DNA of 64,000 nt, taken from positions 6,820,001 to 6,884,000 of the forward strand of contig OZ176054.1 in NCBI GenBank assembly GCA_964247055.1. Direction: 5' to 3'. Numbering within the stretch: position 1 is the stretch's first letter; the number at the start of each line of letters is the position of its first letter. The translations under genes and the position numbers were made by a program. Of the stretch, positions 11,601 through 24,100 are shown piece after piece. The notes below the pieces were generated by a model, which saw nothing but the letters and a program-made list of their open reading frames with translations, ran no database searches and was not told where the DNA came from. This DNA is from Paragordius varius (lineage: Eukaryota > Nematomorpha).

Positions 11601-12913
11601 AGATAATTACAAAAACAATCAATTTGGTTTTTTTCCATCGTTATTGAATAGCTTGTAGAGTAAAATTAAGGTTTGAAAGAGTATGGTTGTCTTTTGGTAA
11701 AAAATATTTGTCTTTATTTAAGTTTTGTCCGTATTATTTCAATATTTACTGTGATATTTTTAAAAATATTTTTCTAATGATATTACCTAATGGTTACAAT
11801 AATAATATATTTGGCGATTAAAAAGGAAAATATAATCCTATCAGATAAATATTTTGTAGTAAAAATTTAAATTGACAAAGTTATTTTTACAAAGGACCGT
11901 TGTACTTTTTTAAGCATAACTTATTATATCAAATTGAAAAGTATGGCAGAGAGATGTAAATTGGTAACACATTCTATAATATATTTTAGAATCGTCAAAT
12001 AATATATATAGGATATATGGAGGTTTAAATAAGTATAGTTGTCTTTTTAAAAAAAATTGATTCCTAGTTTTTTAATTTAGTCTGTATAATTTTAATTTTT
12101 AGAGTAATATATAACCAAATTTTCCAACAAAAACTTACATTACCTTCGGTGATAACTGGTTTTAGAGTACACGGAGCTCTTCGAATAGATATCATTAAAA
12201 TGCACATGCCTGTAAAAAGGGTTAACTGCTTTAAGAGCATTTTCATCCTTAAAACAACGGACTAGTATAAATTCATCCAGGATTTTAATATGTGAATCTA
12301 TTGTCATTGAACCTCTTAAAACAAACCTAATCATTTTATCAGGTTGTTGAGTTGTCATATCTCTTACAAGTTTCCCATATGTGCAAATTGGATTCGACAT
12401 TGAAATATTTGGGGTTATGGGAAAGTTTTTTAAGTAGTATTTCAATTGGTCTTTATTTATCCTCAAAATACCGTTTTTTACATTGGTAAATGGTTTAAGA
12501 TTCATTTTTCCAGCACATTCCGAATACCGTTTTGAACTATTAGGTTTCGGAGCGGGCTCAATTAATTTAGGAATTTTACAGTAGGGAAGATTAATATCAT
12601 ATTTGACAATACCATTACTGTTGTATAACCAACCTTGAGACAGGGGTGTTAATAACTTTATATCCTGCCTAAAATACTTTTTAATAGGCATGTTTTTAAC
12701 AACAATACCATTTTGTAGTTTATTATTTAGGTGTAAAAATATTTTTGGAGTTGATACATTATTGCAAAGTTGTAAGATATATCGATACGTTTGCCATGAA
12801 ACCATATATTTAACTGATAAATATTTGTCTGTGAATATTATCAAAATTAGAATCATAAAAATTAACGTAATCCATATAGATATTATTTGATTTTTTTGGT
12901 GTGTTGAAAACAT
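8626..12913 (-). CDS. DUF229 sulfatase-like membrane protein
   Basis: Type II membrane protein of the DUF229 branch of the alkaline-phosphatase/sulfatase superfamily; its substrate is unknown. Exons, 5' to 3' on the minus strand: 12913-12157, 11438-10992, 10774-10466, 9413-8969 and 8860-8626 (730 codons). The start is the ATG at 12913, followed by a hydrophobic anchor at about residues 9-30. Motifs: PPNILMLGVDSLSK (residues 261-274, with the nucleophile region DSLS), VGDNTFPNLYPLLTG..., THNAPYE, ILFGNHGIRHG (about 488-498), MMADRLPLLQIS, TPLNLHATLHDLM and a C-terminus ending RKYCYC, all typical of the family. The usual metal-ligand Asp of SDHG is Asn here (GNHG, N491). The last intron (108 bp) is inferred to avoid an in-frame TAA after KTISS; see findings. 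The exon 1 donor (A|GTTATC) is weak and was chosen by phase and alignment. Confidence 0.85.
9414..10465. other. DUF229 intron 3
   Basis: About 1.05 kb of AT-rich intron with GTAAGT donor (minus strand) and an AATAAAG acceptor. No other feature recognised. Confidence 0.7.
11475..11751. mobile_element. TA-flanked MITE (Tc1/mariner-like), copy 1
   Basis: 277 bp in DUF229 intron 1. The left end CAGTAAAAATTGAAATTATACGGACAAAAC follows TA at 11473-11474 (shown here in part: key core ATACGGACAAAAC). The right end is the inverted counterpart, GTTTTGTCCGTATTATTTC...ATTTACTG, followed by TG where TA would be expected. The TIRs are about 80 bp, including the inverted TCTAAAAGAGAACCATAC / GTATGGTTGTCTTTT pair. 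Its left edge is 36 bp from the exon 2 acceptor. Confidence 0.75.
12024..12105. mobile_element. fragment of the same MITE family
   Basis: AGTATAGTTGTCTTTTT ... TAGTCTGTATAATTTTAATTTTTA resembles the right half of the 11475-11751 element, more diverged. No matching left half is obvious. Confidence 0.45.
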
Positions 12914-13177
12914 AATATATTTTAATATGCGTTATCTTTTAAAATAATTTATTTTATACAAATGAAATCCAAAAAAAAGGTATTTAACATTATTAAAAAA
13001 TACAAATAAAAAAAATATTTTAAGGTTCAGTTAGCACATTATTAAATAAATTTAACATCATGACGTTCATAATTTATTATGCTTTATATTTTACAGATTT
13101 TAAATTGACAATTATTTTTATTTTTTTATCGAAATGCCTAACTTTGCAAAGAACAATATTAAATTGGAAAATATATT

Positions 13178-13265
13178 ATAATTGAAATTATAACGACAAA
13201 ACGTAAAAAGTAAAAGACATTTTTTTATAAACACAACCATATTTTTAAAATTTTTTAGTTTAATC
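13178..13265. mobile_element. fragment of the same MITE family
   Basis: AATTGAAATTATAACGACAAAACG followed by AAAAGACATTTTTTTATAAACACAACCATA resembles the left half of the TA-flanked family. It lies about 260 bp upstream of the DUF229 start codon. Confidence 0.5.
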
Positions 13266-13741
13266 TTACCTATCACTTGCCCTACAAAAGGACTAGTGAT
13301 ATAAAATCAATTCCATTAAACTTTTTTAACTTAAACCAAAGCCTAATTTACAAAAAACAGCTTTCACAATACGTTTTATAATACATATTTACACACTTAA
13401 ATTCTATTCAATACTTTTATATATATTGGTGTCAACTCTCCCACTTATTACAGGAATTAATATTTTATGATTGATACCCTAAAAATCGTATAATTTACCA
13501 TTAAAACTTCAATCACGCTTTATTATTTAAAATTTAACCAATAACAATTGAAAATGAACGATTCACATTGCTTTTCACTATTAAATCTCCTCAAAACATT
13601 TGTGGTAAGAAAAATGGTACTAAATAATTAAAACTCAATCCACCATTTTAGACCTTAATTTACTAATTATGTAAATAATTCCACTTAAAAAATTTGAAGG
13701 GCCATCCTAGAAGTTTTGCCTTTTTTATGAGTTTGTTAATA

Positions 13742-14023
13742 CAGTAAAAAAAATTATGCGGTTAAAATGTAAAAATATATAGACAAGTATTTTTTCTAAA
13801 AGACATCCATTCTTTTTAAAACTTGACTTTTTAAATATAGCTCATTGTTTTAAACTTTAAAATTTAAAATAAATGATATATACTGATAACAATCAATCAT
13901 ATCTCTATTGTAACTAAATAGCTTATACGGGAAACATTAAGGATTTAAAAAGTATGGTTGTCTTTTAGAAAAATATATTTGTCTTTATATTATTACATTT
14001 TATCCGCATAATTTCAATTTTTG
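13742..14023. mobile_element. TA-flanked MITE (Tc1/mariner-like), copy 2
   Basis: About 282 bp. The left end CAGTAAAAAAAATTATGCGG follows TA at 13740-13741. The right end ATCCGCATAATTTCAATTTTTGTTG mirrors it. Inner inverted segments (TCTAAAAGACATCCATTC versus GTATGGTTGTCTTTTAGAA) match copy 1 at 11475. No coding potential. Confidence 0.7.
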
Positions 14024-14508
14024 TTGGTGTCGAAGAACCAACTATGTCACTCGCGAAAATGCAAATAAAATGGTTTTCAATCTATGAGTTTTACCGAACC
14101 TCCGGTATCAATTATAAAAAATAGATGACAAAATCGTCAGTTTTCTTGATCACGAAGAATCGTTCTGTTTTTAAAAAGCGTTTTTCTAATATGACCAAAT
14201 TAAATTATTGCAAGCTCAAAAGGGTCTCAGCCTTTTTTTCACCTTTATACGCTATAATATCTTTTAAAGTTGGTAAGCGAGTTATAGTTTTCCATTCCTT
14301 TCTGTCTACTGCTTGTTCGATTTTAATATTGAGAAAATCTAGGTCTTCTTGTTTTGTTATTAGTTGAATAAGACTGTATAAGCTTTATTCAGTTTGTGCC
14401 TTGAGCTCTGTGGATGAGTCCAACGCAAACAAGGATAGCTGTATTAATTGGTTTAATTTTAGGGTTTGATAGGGACAATATTTGGCTTGGAAATTGTAGA
14501 TGTTAAGG

Positions 14509-15357
14509 TTATGTGCCAAAAGAATGGCGTTTTTTTCGCTCACCCTTTTGCAGTGATATTAGATTTGATTTAGTCATAGGCCATGTTTTTCCGTACCATA
14601 TAGTATAGCAGGACATATAACGGTCGTAAAAATTTTTGCCTTTTAACTGAGTAAAACCTAGGTAGGTAAATTTGTCTACGAATTCGAATAAAGTGGAGAC
14701 TCGGCGCGAGATACTATGGTTATTGTGTTTATTGTATTGCACGCTATGTTAAAAATTGGATTTGTCCTCTTATTGATTTTATTATATCAATCTTGAGCGA
14801 TTATTGCCGGTATATATATGTTAACATGTTTTTACCATTTTTTATAAAAAAAAGTTATTAATGATGGATAATTATTATTACTTGCGAAATCTAATAATAC
14901 TTTACCATTTTCATTCTAGTACTGATATAACGATATTTTACCAAAATGTGAGTTTTGGTCACCCCCGATAAATATGAAATCATTGTGGAATAGCAGTGAC
15001 TTTTTCGCATAGAGCTAACCAGAATAAAATATTTACATTCTGAATAACAACTGATTTGTGGAGCGTAAACGGATAAAATATGATAGATTTTTTTAGTGAG
15101 TTGAATTTTTAATACTAATAATCTTACTGATGAGTTATCAATCGATATAATATTGGGTACCATGAAGTTTTTGACATAAACTCCACCACCTGATGAACGG
15201 CCATAGGACCAGACCAGAATAATTTATAATCCAGAATGCTTTTGGAACCATTCTTCCAGCGAGTTTCTTGGACGCAATAAATTTCGATGTCTTGAACAGC
15301 AAAGCTGCTATTTCCTGGCTTCTTCTGGTTAAAGATGTTATATTCCATAAAGGTCAA
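14509..15357 (-). mobile_element. RTE-type LINE fossil
   Basis: Read on the minus strand, the 5' part (15357-15124) encodes IEIYCVQETRWKNGSKS and YKLFWSGP, the endonuclease block of RTE-clade non-LTR retrotransposons. Next comes VRLLVLKIQ ... HILSVYAPQ (about 15110-15040) in another frame, equivalent to the family's INVISAYAPQ block. A later piece (14742-14509) has FEFVDKFTYLGF and a YGKTWPMTK block, like the region C-terminal to the RTE reverse transcriptase (FKYLGS; YGSETWPLTK). The reverse transcriptase core between them is missing, and frames change several times. It is an old, internally deleted, non-functional copy. Confidence 0.7.
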
Positions 15358-15844
15358 ATGAATTATATGATTAGTATGGTGTGCGGGATTTGAATGAATC
15401 CTTATGTTTTGTTAGAATGTATTGAAATAAAAAGAACAAGCAAATAGCGAGAAATAAAAGTGAATTAATACTGAAATAAATTATGGAGAAACCGTTTATT
15501 ACGTCGTGTATGATGCCCTTACATCTCCGGCAACCAGACTGCAGAAAAGTAAATTAACGTTGTAAAAGAAGATGGCGGATTTCAGCAGTTAAAACGCATG
15601 TAAAAAAATTCTCATTCGGTAAAATTATTTATTAAACAGAAATTTATATTTAACATAAATTTAAAGAGAAAGATATTTAATTAAACTTTTTAGCTGAATA
15701 TCGTCTAAAAATAAATAAAAAGGTAATTATAATTATAAAGTATGTTTACATATCATTTCCGTCATGCTTTTGAGATACAATAATTCGCTTTATGAAAATT
15801 CCTTTAAGCAAAGTATGCATTTTCAAAAATATTTTTATATCATA

Positions 15845-16070
15845 ATCTAGCATAAACACTGCGACAAAATCGGGGAACAAAAATATTTATATATAAATTT
15901 TGATACAATGTTTCCGGATTAACATAATTAAGTTTAGGTATTACGAGTGAAAGTTGTCAATACTTTTGTGGTAATTTCTTCAATCAGAAAATGGCAAAGT
16001 TTGCGCACATTTTTTTGATTTATTGGTGAAAGTGAAATGATATTTCAAAAATATCACTTAAATATATAAC
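15845..16070 (-). repeat. dispersed repeat, copy 1
   Basis: Its reverse complement aligns with 21785-22060 (shared AAGTGATATTT, ATTTTCTGAT, TTACCACAA and CCCCGATTTTGT in order) and part of it with 43710-43830 (GCGCAAACTTTGC, ATTTTCTGAT). The boundaries and family are unknown. Confidence 0.5.
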
Positions 16071-18106
16071 AAACTAAATATAATAAATCAATGACGGATT
16101 TGCACCACCCCATTTTGCATTTTCTGTTACCTAATGGCATGGAAAGGCCAAAAGAATTTGAGGCGCCCAATAGGATTTTTTTAAAATTTAATTTTAAATT
16201 TTGTATTTATTTTAAATAACAATTATTCCTCGTGTACATATATTTAAATATTTATACAAGCAAGTCAATACAATTTTATTCCAAAGCCAGGTTTTTCATT
16301 AGAATTTTAGAACGAAAATGCAAAAATGATCCAAATAAACCAGCCCCAGTATACGATACCACAGAAGATTTTTTTTATTAACGAAGACTCTGCAGAAAAT
16401 GTTATTGATGATCCATATAATAGAACTTTATAAAAATGTCGTCGATCTTTATATTAAAATATAAACTGCCTAAAATAGCTGCTGATGGTTTGTTATTCTT
16501 CTGCACGAGAAATACGTCTTATCGAGTGGGCTTGTTATTTACAAAAAATAGACAATAAATAAATATTAAATTCAATATGTTACAAAATATATGCAATAAA
16601 TAAAAAAAATTTTAAGAATATAGAATTAAAATATATTGCTAAGAGCCAAGGAGTATTAAAAATCAAAAATATTAATCGAGGGATAATATATGGTGTGTGG
16701 TATGATATCCCGGCGGTTTGCACAATCTCTGCAAAAATCCCCCAAGCAATCCTATAATCATGCCAGATATGGCAAAGGTATACAATAATGAGGTAATTAA
16801 AGCCTGGTAGGAGAGACTGCAATATGTAGTTAACTTAAGGAAAATCTAAAATTGACATGTCAAATTATTCCGAATAGAGTTAGACAGATTTAACCATGTG
16901 ATCGGATAAGAAGATTAGATAAGTTTAAATCTTTTCATAAAATTATGGTACTATATTATCCATAATCCAGGCAATTAAAGTTGCTGCTTATCATCCATCT
17001 GAAATTCAAATTCACCACAGCCTATCATTTTAAAAATAAATAATATCTAGGTATAAGTAAGAGAATTTTGTAAGAATCAAGCTAAGAGAAAATCCTAATA
17101 AGTACTAGAAATAACGAAAACTAGCAAAATAAATATAGCTTATCTAAAACGAAGGTTTAAACCATAGAATGCCTCTTTTAGTATATTTTAATATAAATTT
17201 ATACGTGTTTATAATTAATAAAAAAAGACTATATTTTGACGGTTATATCCGTACTATTTTTTCTACCTCATATTTAAATGACATATTTATATTCAAAAGA
17301 TAGAGTTTAAAACGCTTTAATAAATGTTATTAATTTTATAATATAAACTTTTTATGATAAAGTTATATTTAATTTTCTCTCAAGTTTCTTTTATTTTTGA
17401 AAAATTGAAAAACCTATAATATCTCAAAATTCTGATTTTTTTATCAGATTCGGTTTAAGAACACTCAAATTAGCCATAATTTAAAATTTTGAGTGATGGT
17501 GCTCAAAAATGTCCAAATTCGGTATTATATTTTGTAATAACAGTTGTTTATGATAATGATAAACCAAAAGTAATTAATTGAAAGATATATTTATCACAGA
17601 AATTATATATGTGAAACGCTTTCGTCAATAGTAATCGCAGACTAGTTTCGTCCTTGTTAGCACTCATCAGTACAACACAACTATTTTTGGGGTGACATAT
17701 CAATTTCGTATATATATCCAACTTTGCAATCTTGGTATAATGCAATCGGTTATACGAATTTAAATTAAATTTAATTGATTTTTCATGAAAATTAATCTGA
17801 AATTTAAAATATACTAAAATTTAATGTTTAACCCTAGAGAAAATAGCTACTTAGTAATTTCAGAGAAATTAATTTAAGAAGCACAAGCACTTTATTTTGT
17901 TAAGAATAAGATAAAGATGTTATTGTAATGGAAAATGACGTATTATATATCGTTTATAATTCCTGTAGATAAATATAACTTTAATTATCACTATCTTACG
18001 GATTTAACAACTGTTATTATAATAAATCCATATTTCCAAAAAAAATAATTTTTATATATGGCCTACGAAAATCCCAAATTTTCCTCTCCTAAAATGGGCT
18101 CATTCT
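16071..18106. other. AT-rich intergenic DNA, no gene recognised
   Basis: Short frames of 60-80 codons occur on the minus strand (near 16580-16822 and 17548-17745), but their composition follows the background. I see no known domain, RNA gene or clear repeat ends. Confidence 0.5.
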
Positions 18107-18110
18107 TTAA

Positions 18111-18657
18111 CACTTTAATTCAAATTTGGGTATCTAAGACTAAATTTAAATGAAAATTTCTGAAAAACTACTGAAGGAAACAGCCCCAATTTAAATTTAT
18201 GCTTTTATCCTAATAAATAATATATAAAAAAGCCAAATATCTAAATAAAGTTTTGAAAAAAAAGTTCCATGTCAATTAAACGCCATTTTTAATCAGCAAA
18301 AATTTTGCAAAATATTGTGTTTATTTGATTCTAACGTTAAAATTAAAGCTACTTTTTTATTTAAATTACATCTAACATTGATAATAGAAAGTTTATTTTG
18401 TATTATTTTTCAATTAAGCTAATGCAGATATGTTACGTTAACTAAATTTTTACCTTTGGGTTTTACATTAAAAAAAGAAATATCAAGTATTTTTGGATAA
18501 AATTTTTTATATATTTCGGTTTATTAATGTTTGATGGCAATATTTGCCATGGTTTCATTTCCTTCCATATTTTTTAAAGTATTAAATTTTAAAAAGGCCT
18601 GGGGTATCCAACTACCCCTGAATCGAAGGACTGAAATGAATGTGTTGTATTTAAGCG
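18111..18657 (+). mobile_element. TTAA-flanked non-autonomous element, copy 1
   Basis: 547 bp with TTAA at both edges (18107-18110 and 18658-18661). The left end (type A) is CACTTTAATTCAAATTTGGG. The right end (type B) reads ...CTGGGGTATCCAACTACCCC, then CGAAGGACTGAAATGAATG and TTGTATTTAAGCG. Both ends carry a near-palindrome of the form GGGGTAxxxxxTACCCC. There is no coding frame. The 4-bp TTAA-like target and CACTT ends suggest a piggyBac-like or similar MITE, which is tentative. Confidence 0.7.
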
Positions 18658-18938
18658 TTAATAAATAATCGCAATACCTATATCGATAAAAATATAATCT
18701 AAATTTAATATCAATTAAAAATATATTAAAAAACGAAATACGCTCCATTTATAGCAAAATTTTATTGAAGCATACTTCAAAATAGTTTGAGATGATGGAA
18801 ACGGTATAGAAACACTTTAAGATATTTTAATATTCTATGACCTTTCCGGGTAGTTTTGTATCCCAGATCGATTTAAAATTCAAATATCTTGAAACGTATT
18901 TAAGCTATTAATCCGAACTTAAAATAGGCTTTCTTTAG

Positions 18939-19446
18939 CACTTGAATACAACACATTCATTTCAGTCCTTCGATTCATAAATTCTAAAAATACGGAGGGA
19001 ATCAAAATTACGGCAAAATTTTGCACATATATAACATTTATAAACCGAAATATATATTAAATTTTATTCCTTGATATTACTTATATTAAGCTAAAAAGGT
19101 AAAAATTTAGTCAATGTGACATGTGTGCAATGGTAAAATCAAAAAATAATGCAGAACCACTTTTTCTATTTCTATAAATGTTAGATGTAATTAAAATAAA
19201 AAATTAGCTTTAATTTTACCTTTGAAATAACATAAAGACGATGCAGAGATTTTATAAAATTAAAATGGCGTCGAAGTAGTTTGACATGGATTTTTTTTAA
19301 ACGAAATATTTAGATATTTTGGCTTATTTATATAATTTTTATTAGGATAGAAGCATAAATTAAAAGACCGTTTCTTTCAGTAGTTTTTTATAAATCCTAA
19401 CTTAAATTTAGTCTGAAGTATTTAGATACCAATTTGAATTGAAGTG
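18939..19446 (-). mobile_element. TTAA-type family, copy 2
   Basis: Opposite orientation to copy 1. It opens CACTTGAATACAACACATTC (type B end) and closes with ...GAATTGAAGTG (type A end), with TTAG on both sides (18935-18938, 19447-19450). That is consistent with a 4-bp target duplication not restricted to TTAA. The internal landmark AAATGGCGTCGAAGTAGTTTG is shared with the other copies. Confidence 0.7.
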
Positions 19447-19665
19447 TTAGGCTAGGCGCATTCTACAAAAGATTTTCATAATATGTAAAATTGTAAAATG
19501 ATCCTTATCTTAAACTTTTTTTGCCATTTTTTTCTTTGGATTAATCTATTATGGACAAGCAAATAAATGTATATTATCTTTTGTTTTAGTTAATCCATTG
19601 ATAAAGACACTCCCATGTATCGAAAATTTTGGATATTTAATTTAATAAATTTTACGAAAATTTAA

Positions 19666-20452
19666 CACTTGGATACAACACACTCATTTTAGTCCTTCGA
19701 TTCAAATTGGGGTAGTTAAATACCCCAGGCCTGTTTAAAATCTAATATTTTAAAAAGTATGGAAGGAATCAAAACCATGGCAAAATTTTGCACTTATGTA
19801 ACATTAATAAACCGAAATATATAATAAATATGATTTAAAAATACTTGATATTACTCCTGATAAATATTATATAAATATGCCAAAATATCTTGATCAAATT
19901 TTGTTTTGAAAAAAAAGTTCCACCTCAAACTACTTCGACGCCATTTTTATTTTACAAAAACTTTGCAAAATATCATCTTCATTTAATTTTAAGGGTAAAA
20001 CTAAAGCTTATTATTTATATAAATTACATCTAACATTGATAGAAATAGAAAAAGCGGTTTGTTTTGTATTATTCTTTAATATTACAATTTGACACATGTC
20101 ACGTTGACTAAATTTTTACCTTTCGGTTTTAGCTCAAAATAAGTAATATCAAGTATTTTTGAATAAAATTTTTTATATATTTCGGTTTATTAATGTTATA
20201 TAAGTGCAAATTTTGCCATGGTTTCGATTGCTTCCATACTTTTTAAACTATTTGATTTTAAACAGGCCTGGGGTATCCAACTACCTCAATTTGAATCGAA
20301 GGACTATAATGAGTGTGTTGTATCCAAGTGTTATATAATTTTTATTAGCATAGAAGCATAAATTTAAATTGGGACCGTTCCCTTCAGTAGTTTTTTAAAA
20401 ATTATTTAAAACTTGTCTGCGGTATTTACATACCCCAATTTGAATCGAAGTG
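19666..20452. mobile_element. TTAA-type family, composite copy 3
   Basis: 787 bp with TTAA at both outer edges (19662-19665 and 20453-20456). The left is a type B end (CACTTGGATACAACACACTC). A second, inverted type B end finishes at 20330 (GTGTGTTGTATCCAAGTG), so 19666-20330 carries long inverted B termini of about 180 bp. A type A end follows (20335-20452). It looks like one copy inserted into, or rearranged with, another. Confidence 0.7.
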
Positions 20453-20590
20453 TTAAATTATTATTTTAACATAAAATATTCGTTCTCGTTGACAGTATTA
20501 ACAAATAAATGTATATTATATTTAGACAATGTAAATAATTAACTAAATGCTCTCCGACATTTTATCAAACTTGATATAAGATTACTTTAA

Positions 20591-21157
20591 CAGTTGGATA
20601 CAAGACATTCATTTTTGTCCTTCAAAAATTAGGGTAGTTAAATACCCCTGGCCTGTTTAAAATTAAATTCTTTAAAAAATATGGAAAGATCAAAACCATG
20701 GCAAAATTTTGCACTTATATAACATTAATAAACCGAAATGTATAGAAAATTTCATTAAAAAATACTTGTTATCACTTATTTTAAGCTAAAACCGAGAGGT
20801 AAAAATTTAGTCAACGTGACATGTGTGCAATAGTAAAATTAAAAATAATACAAAATAAACCGCTTTTTCTATTTCTATCAATGTTAGATGCAATTTAAAT
20901 AAAAAAATAGCTTTAATTTTACACTTAAAATTAGATGAAGACGATATGCAAAAATTTTGTAAAATAAAAATGGCGTTGAAGTAATTTGAGATGAAACTTT
21001 TTTTTTCAAAACAAAATTTTATCAAGATATTTTGTTTAAAAATTTTTTATTAGGATAGAAGCATTTTAAATTGGGACCGTTTTCTTCAGTAGTTTTTTAA
21101 AAATACTAATTCAAATTTAGTCTGGGGTATTTAGATACCCCAAATTAAATCGAAGTG
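20591..21157 (-). mobile_element. TTAA-type family, copy 4
   Basis: 567 bp, complete B-to-A copy flanked by TTAA (20587-20590, 21158-21161). It has B end CAGTTGGATACAAGACATTC and A end with GGGGTATTTAGATACCCC then AATCGAAGTG. The internal order matches copy 2. Confidence 0.75.
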
Positions 21158-24100
21158 TTAATATTGTTCGTTTTAATCTTGCGGTTTTCCCCATATAAAA
21201 ATCTAAAATTCATAAAAGTGTAAAAAAATATGAGCTTTTGATATAATACATACAAAGTTTGACAATTAAAATTTAATCAAAACATTATGAAAAAATATTT
21301 AAGGAGACTGAGCTCTTTAATATAAAAATACCCAATATGTAATCGCGGACAAAATTGCAAAAAGGTAATGAATTGTTAAATATTTTTATATAATAATTTA
21401 ATGTTAAACATTTCTATCACCTCCATATTTTGCCCTCGTCTTCAAATATATTTCAATATAAATTGTATTACAAAAATTCAGCATAACTAAACAAACCTTT
21501 AAAATTTTAAAGCGGAACCGTTCAGTATTCAAATATAGATAAGTGTTTATACTAAAAGCCTTTTGATACCGTTTCCACGATGCCTCAAAACGGTATACGC
21601 TTTTAATTTTGCTAAAAATAAATTGGTGTAAAAAGTGTGCATTTTTCCAAAATATTTTTTTTGATGTCAAAATTTAGTATATATTTTTTATTCAAAATCC
21701 CGGCATTTTTACATTTATTTAAAGAAAAGGCCCTTTTTGAAGAGCAAAAACATTTGGAACTTTTGAAGTGTTTTTTGTGGGTATGATAAACTAAGTGATA
21801 TTTCTGAAATAAAGCATTTATCATTCACTAAAAAATTTGCGGTAACTATAACATTTTCTGATATAGAGCACTTACCACAAGAGTATAAATTACTTTTTAT
21901 ATCACTCTGTAGGTCCAAAAAAGCATGATGATCCTGAAACATTTTCCTATCATAATATAAATATTTCAGGTTTTTTACACAAACTTTTCAGATGCAGTTT
22001 ATATATCAAGATTATTTTTTACTCCCCGATTTTGTTCACTGCATATGTAATGAATGTTTTACATGGTCATTTAATCTTTTGTCAAAAAATTTTAGTAAAA
22101 TGTGCGCATGCGTTTTGTGATATTTTAGGTTTAAGAAATTAAATCACTGGTAGGCCCCAAATAATAATCACTGTTTCAATCCTCATATATTAATAACCGA
22201 TTATCTATGTTTTATCAGAGTTTATAAAGGTCCCTTTGCACGGTAAATAAAAGCTTTAATCAAGGGTTTATAATATTTTTATTTAAATAAAATTAAATTT
22301 TTTGCAACAACAGATATTCTAAGACAATTTTAATTAGATTTTAGCTATCTTTTGACTAGTTTCTAAAACTCTTATGTATAAACGAAACGACTCACATTAT
22401 AAAAATATATGGATTAACTTTTCTACACTCATAGGTGCCTATGATGATTTAATTTTTTTATAATGATATTGATATTTGTCCATATACGCTGCAGAAACCC
22501 AAACTATTCAGGATATATTTTTTCCAAATAATTAGATGAAAATAAATAATAATTTGCTAATATTCTATACTCACATTTGTTTGAATATCATATTTTCTTA
22601 AATCGCATACCTGTTAAAAATCAAATAATTTAATAAAAACGGTCGTTTATATTTTGCATGCATTTATCAGCTGGTAAGTTTTGCTTAGCCACAACGATAA
22701 TTTTTTAATAACTTAACTAATTATCGCTAAAACACGTTTTTAAACCAAATTTTAGTAACAAATTTCATTGAATCTTGATTCAACCATAATTTTTACATAT
22801 ATTACCATACGGCATTTTATACCAGAATTCTCGATTCTAACGCATTTTCAGGTAAAAATTACATAATTTATATTTTTTGTTCAAAATTGTTTGGTATTTT
22901 TTATATCGTGTGCATAATTTTCCCACAACTGTTGTTAAAATTTATCACGTATTAAATTATTTTCAATTATTTTAAATTTTATGAAATGGCAAATTTTTTA
23001 TGGTGTAAAATTTTTTTACAATTTTATTTTATGTAAGATAATTACAACGTTAGATTGATGTAAATTACAATACATTTTCATGTAAAAAAATTCGTTTTTA
23101 CACTATTGACTAAGATATTTACGGTTTTTTGTAGAGATAATTTATATATAATTTTAAATGACTCCAACAACACTGTAATTCTTAATATAAATATGAATGT
23201 AGCTTTTAAAATTCCAATATTTTTATCATTTAAAATCTTAGAATTCTCTTTAACTTTAATTAACATGTAATTAGTATTATTTATATGGTGTCATATTTGC
23301 GGTAATATACATAAGATTTTTGAAAAATTTTATATATATATATATATGTATGTAAAAAAAGTTGTTGAATGTCTTTCTCCCTAGCCTCAAAATGCTATGT
23401 AGTCTAATTTTTTGTCATTTATGTTATAATAAAAAATGAATTTGAATATATGGAACAAACTTGACATCAATGTTTCCTGTCACTTTTTGTATCCATACAA
23501 AATAAGAATATTTTTTCTTTAAAAGAAATTGTACAAAATTTAAATCCGAGTGTTTAATCATAAAAAATAATTCTACAGTGTATTGACATTACTTATTTAC
23601 GGTTAAAAATTTTTGACTTAAATTTTTGTTAAATTAATTTTTAAAATAGTATATATTTGTTATGCAGAGGGAACAAGTAAGTTTTAAGCACAGGTGAATT
23701 GTATGTTTAATTTAGTTTTGTGCATTTTAAAACACTTTTTTGTTAGTAAAATAACGACCAACAAATTTTAGCAAGTCAATTTCCGTTTCCCATAATTCAT
23801 TTTTTATCGTGTGTGGCTTATAATCCTGAAAAATATTTTTTTTATATTCTATTTAATTTTAACCGTATTGATTCCACAATTTTTATGCATGATTTATAAC
23901 CCATATAATATTTGTCAGTTTAAATCGAGAATTTTCACGCATTTTTTCATTTCATCTTATTTCGATTCTTTACATCATAAATTTGAATGACCTGTTTTAA
24001 CGTGCTAATTATAAAAATGATAATTATACATACTAGTTATGGTGCTATCTTTACGCTAGAAGCTATTACACACAAATAAACACATCCTTTTTTGCTTTTG

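Noticed and set aside
21404-21942. Overlapping minus-strand frames that might be a transposase fragment
   Set aside because: No recognisable motif in any of them, and part of the stretch is a dispersed repeat also found where no frame is open.
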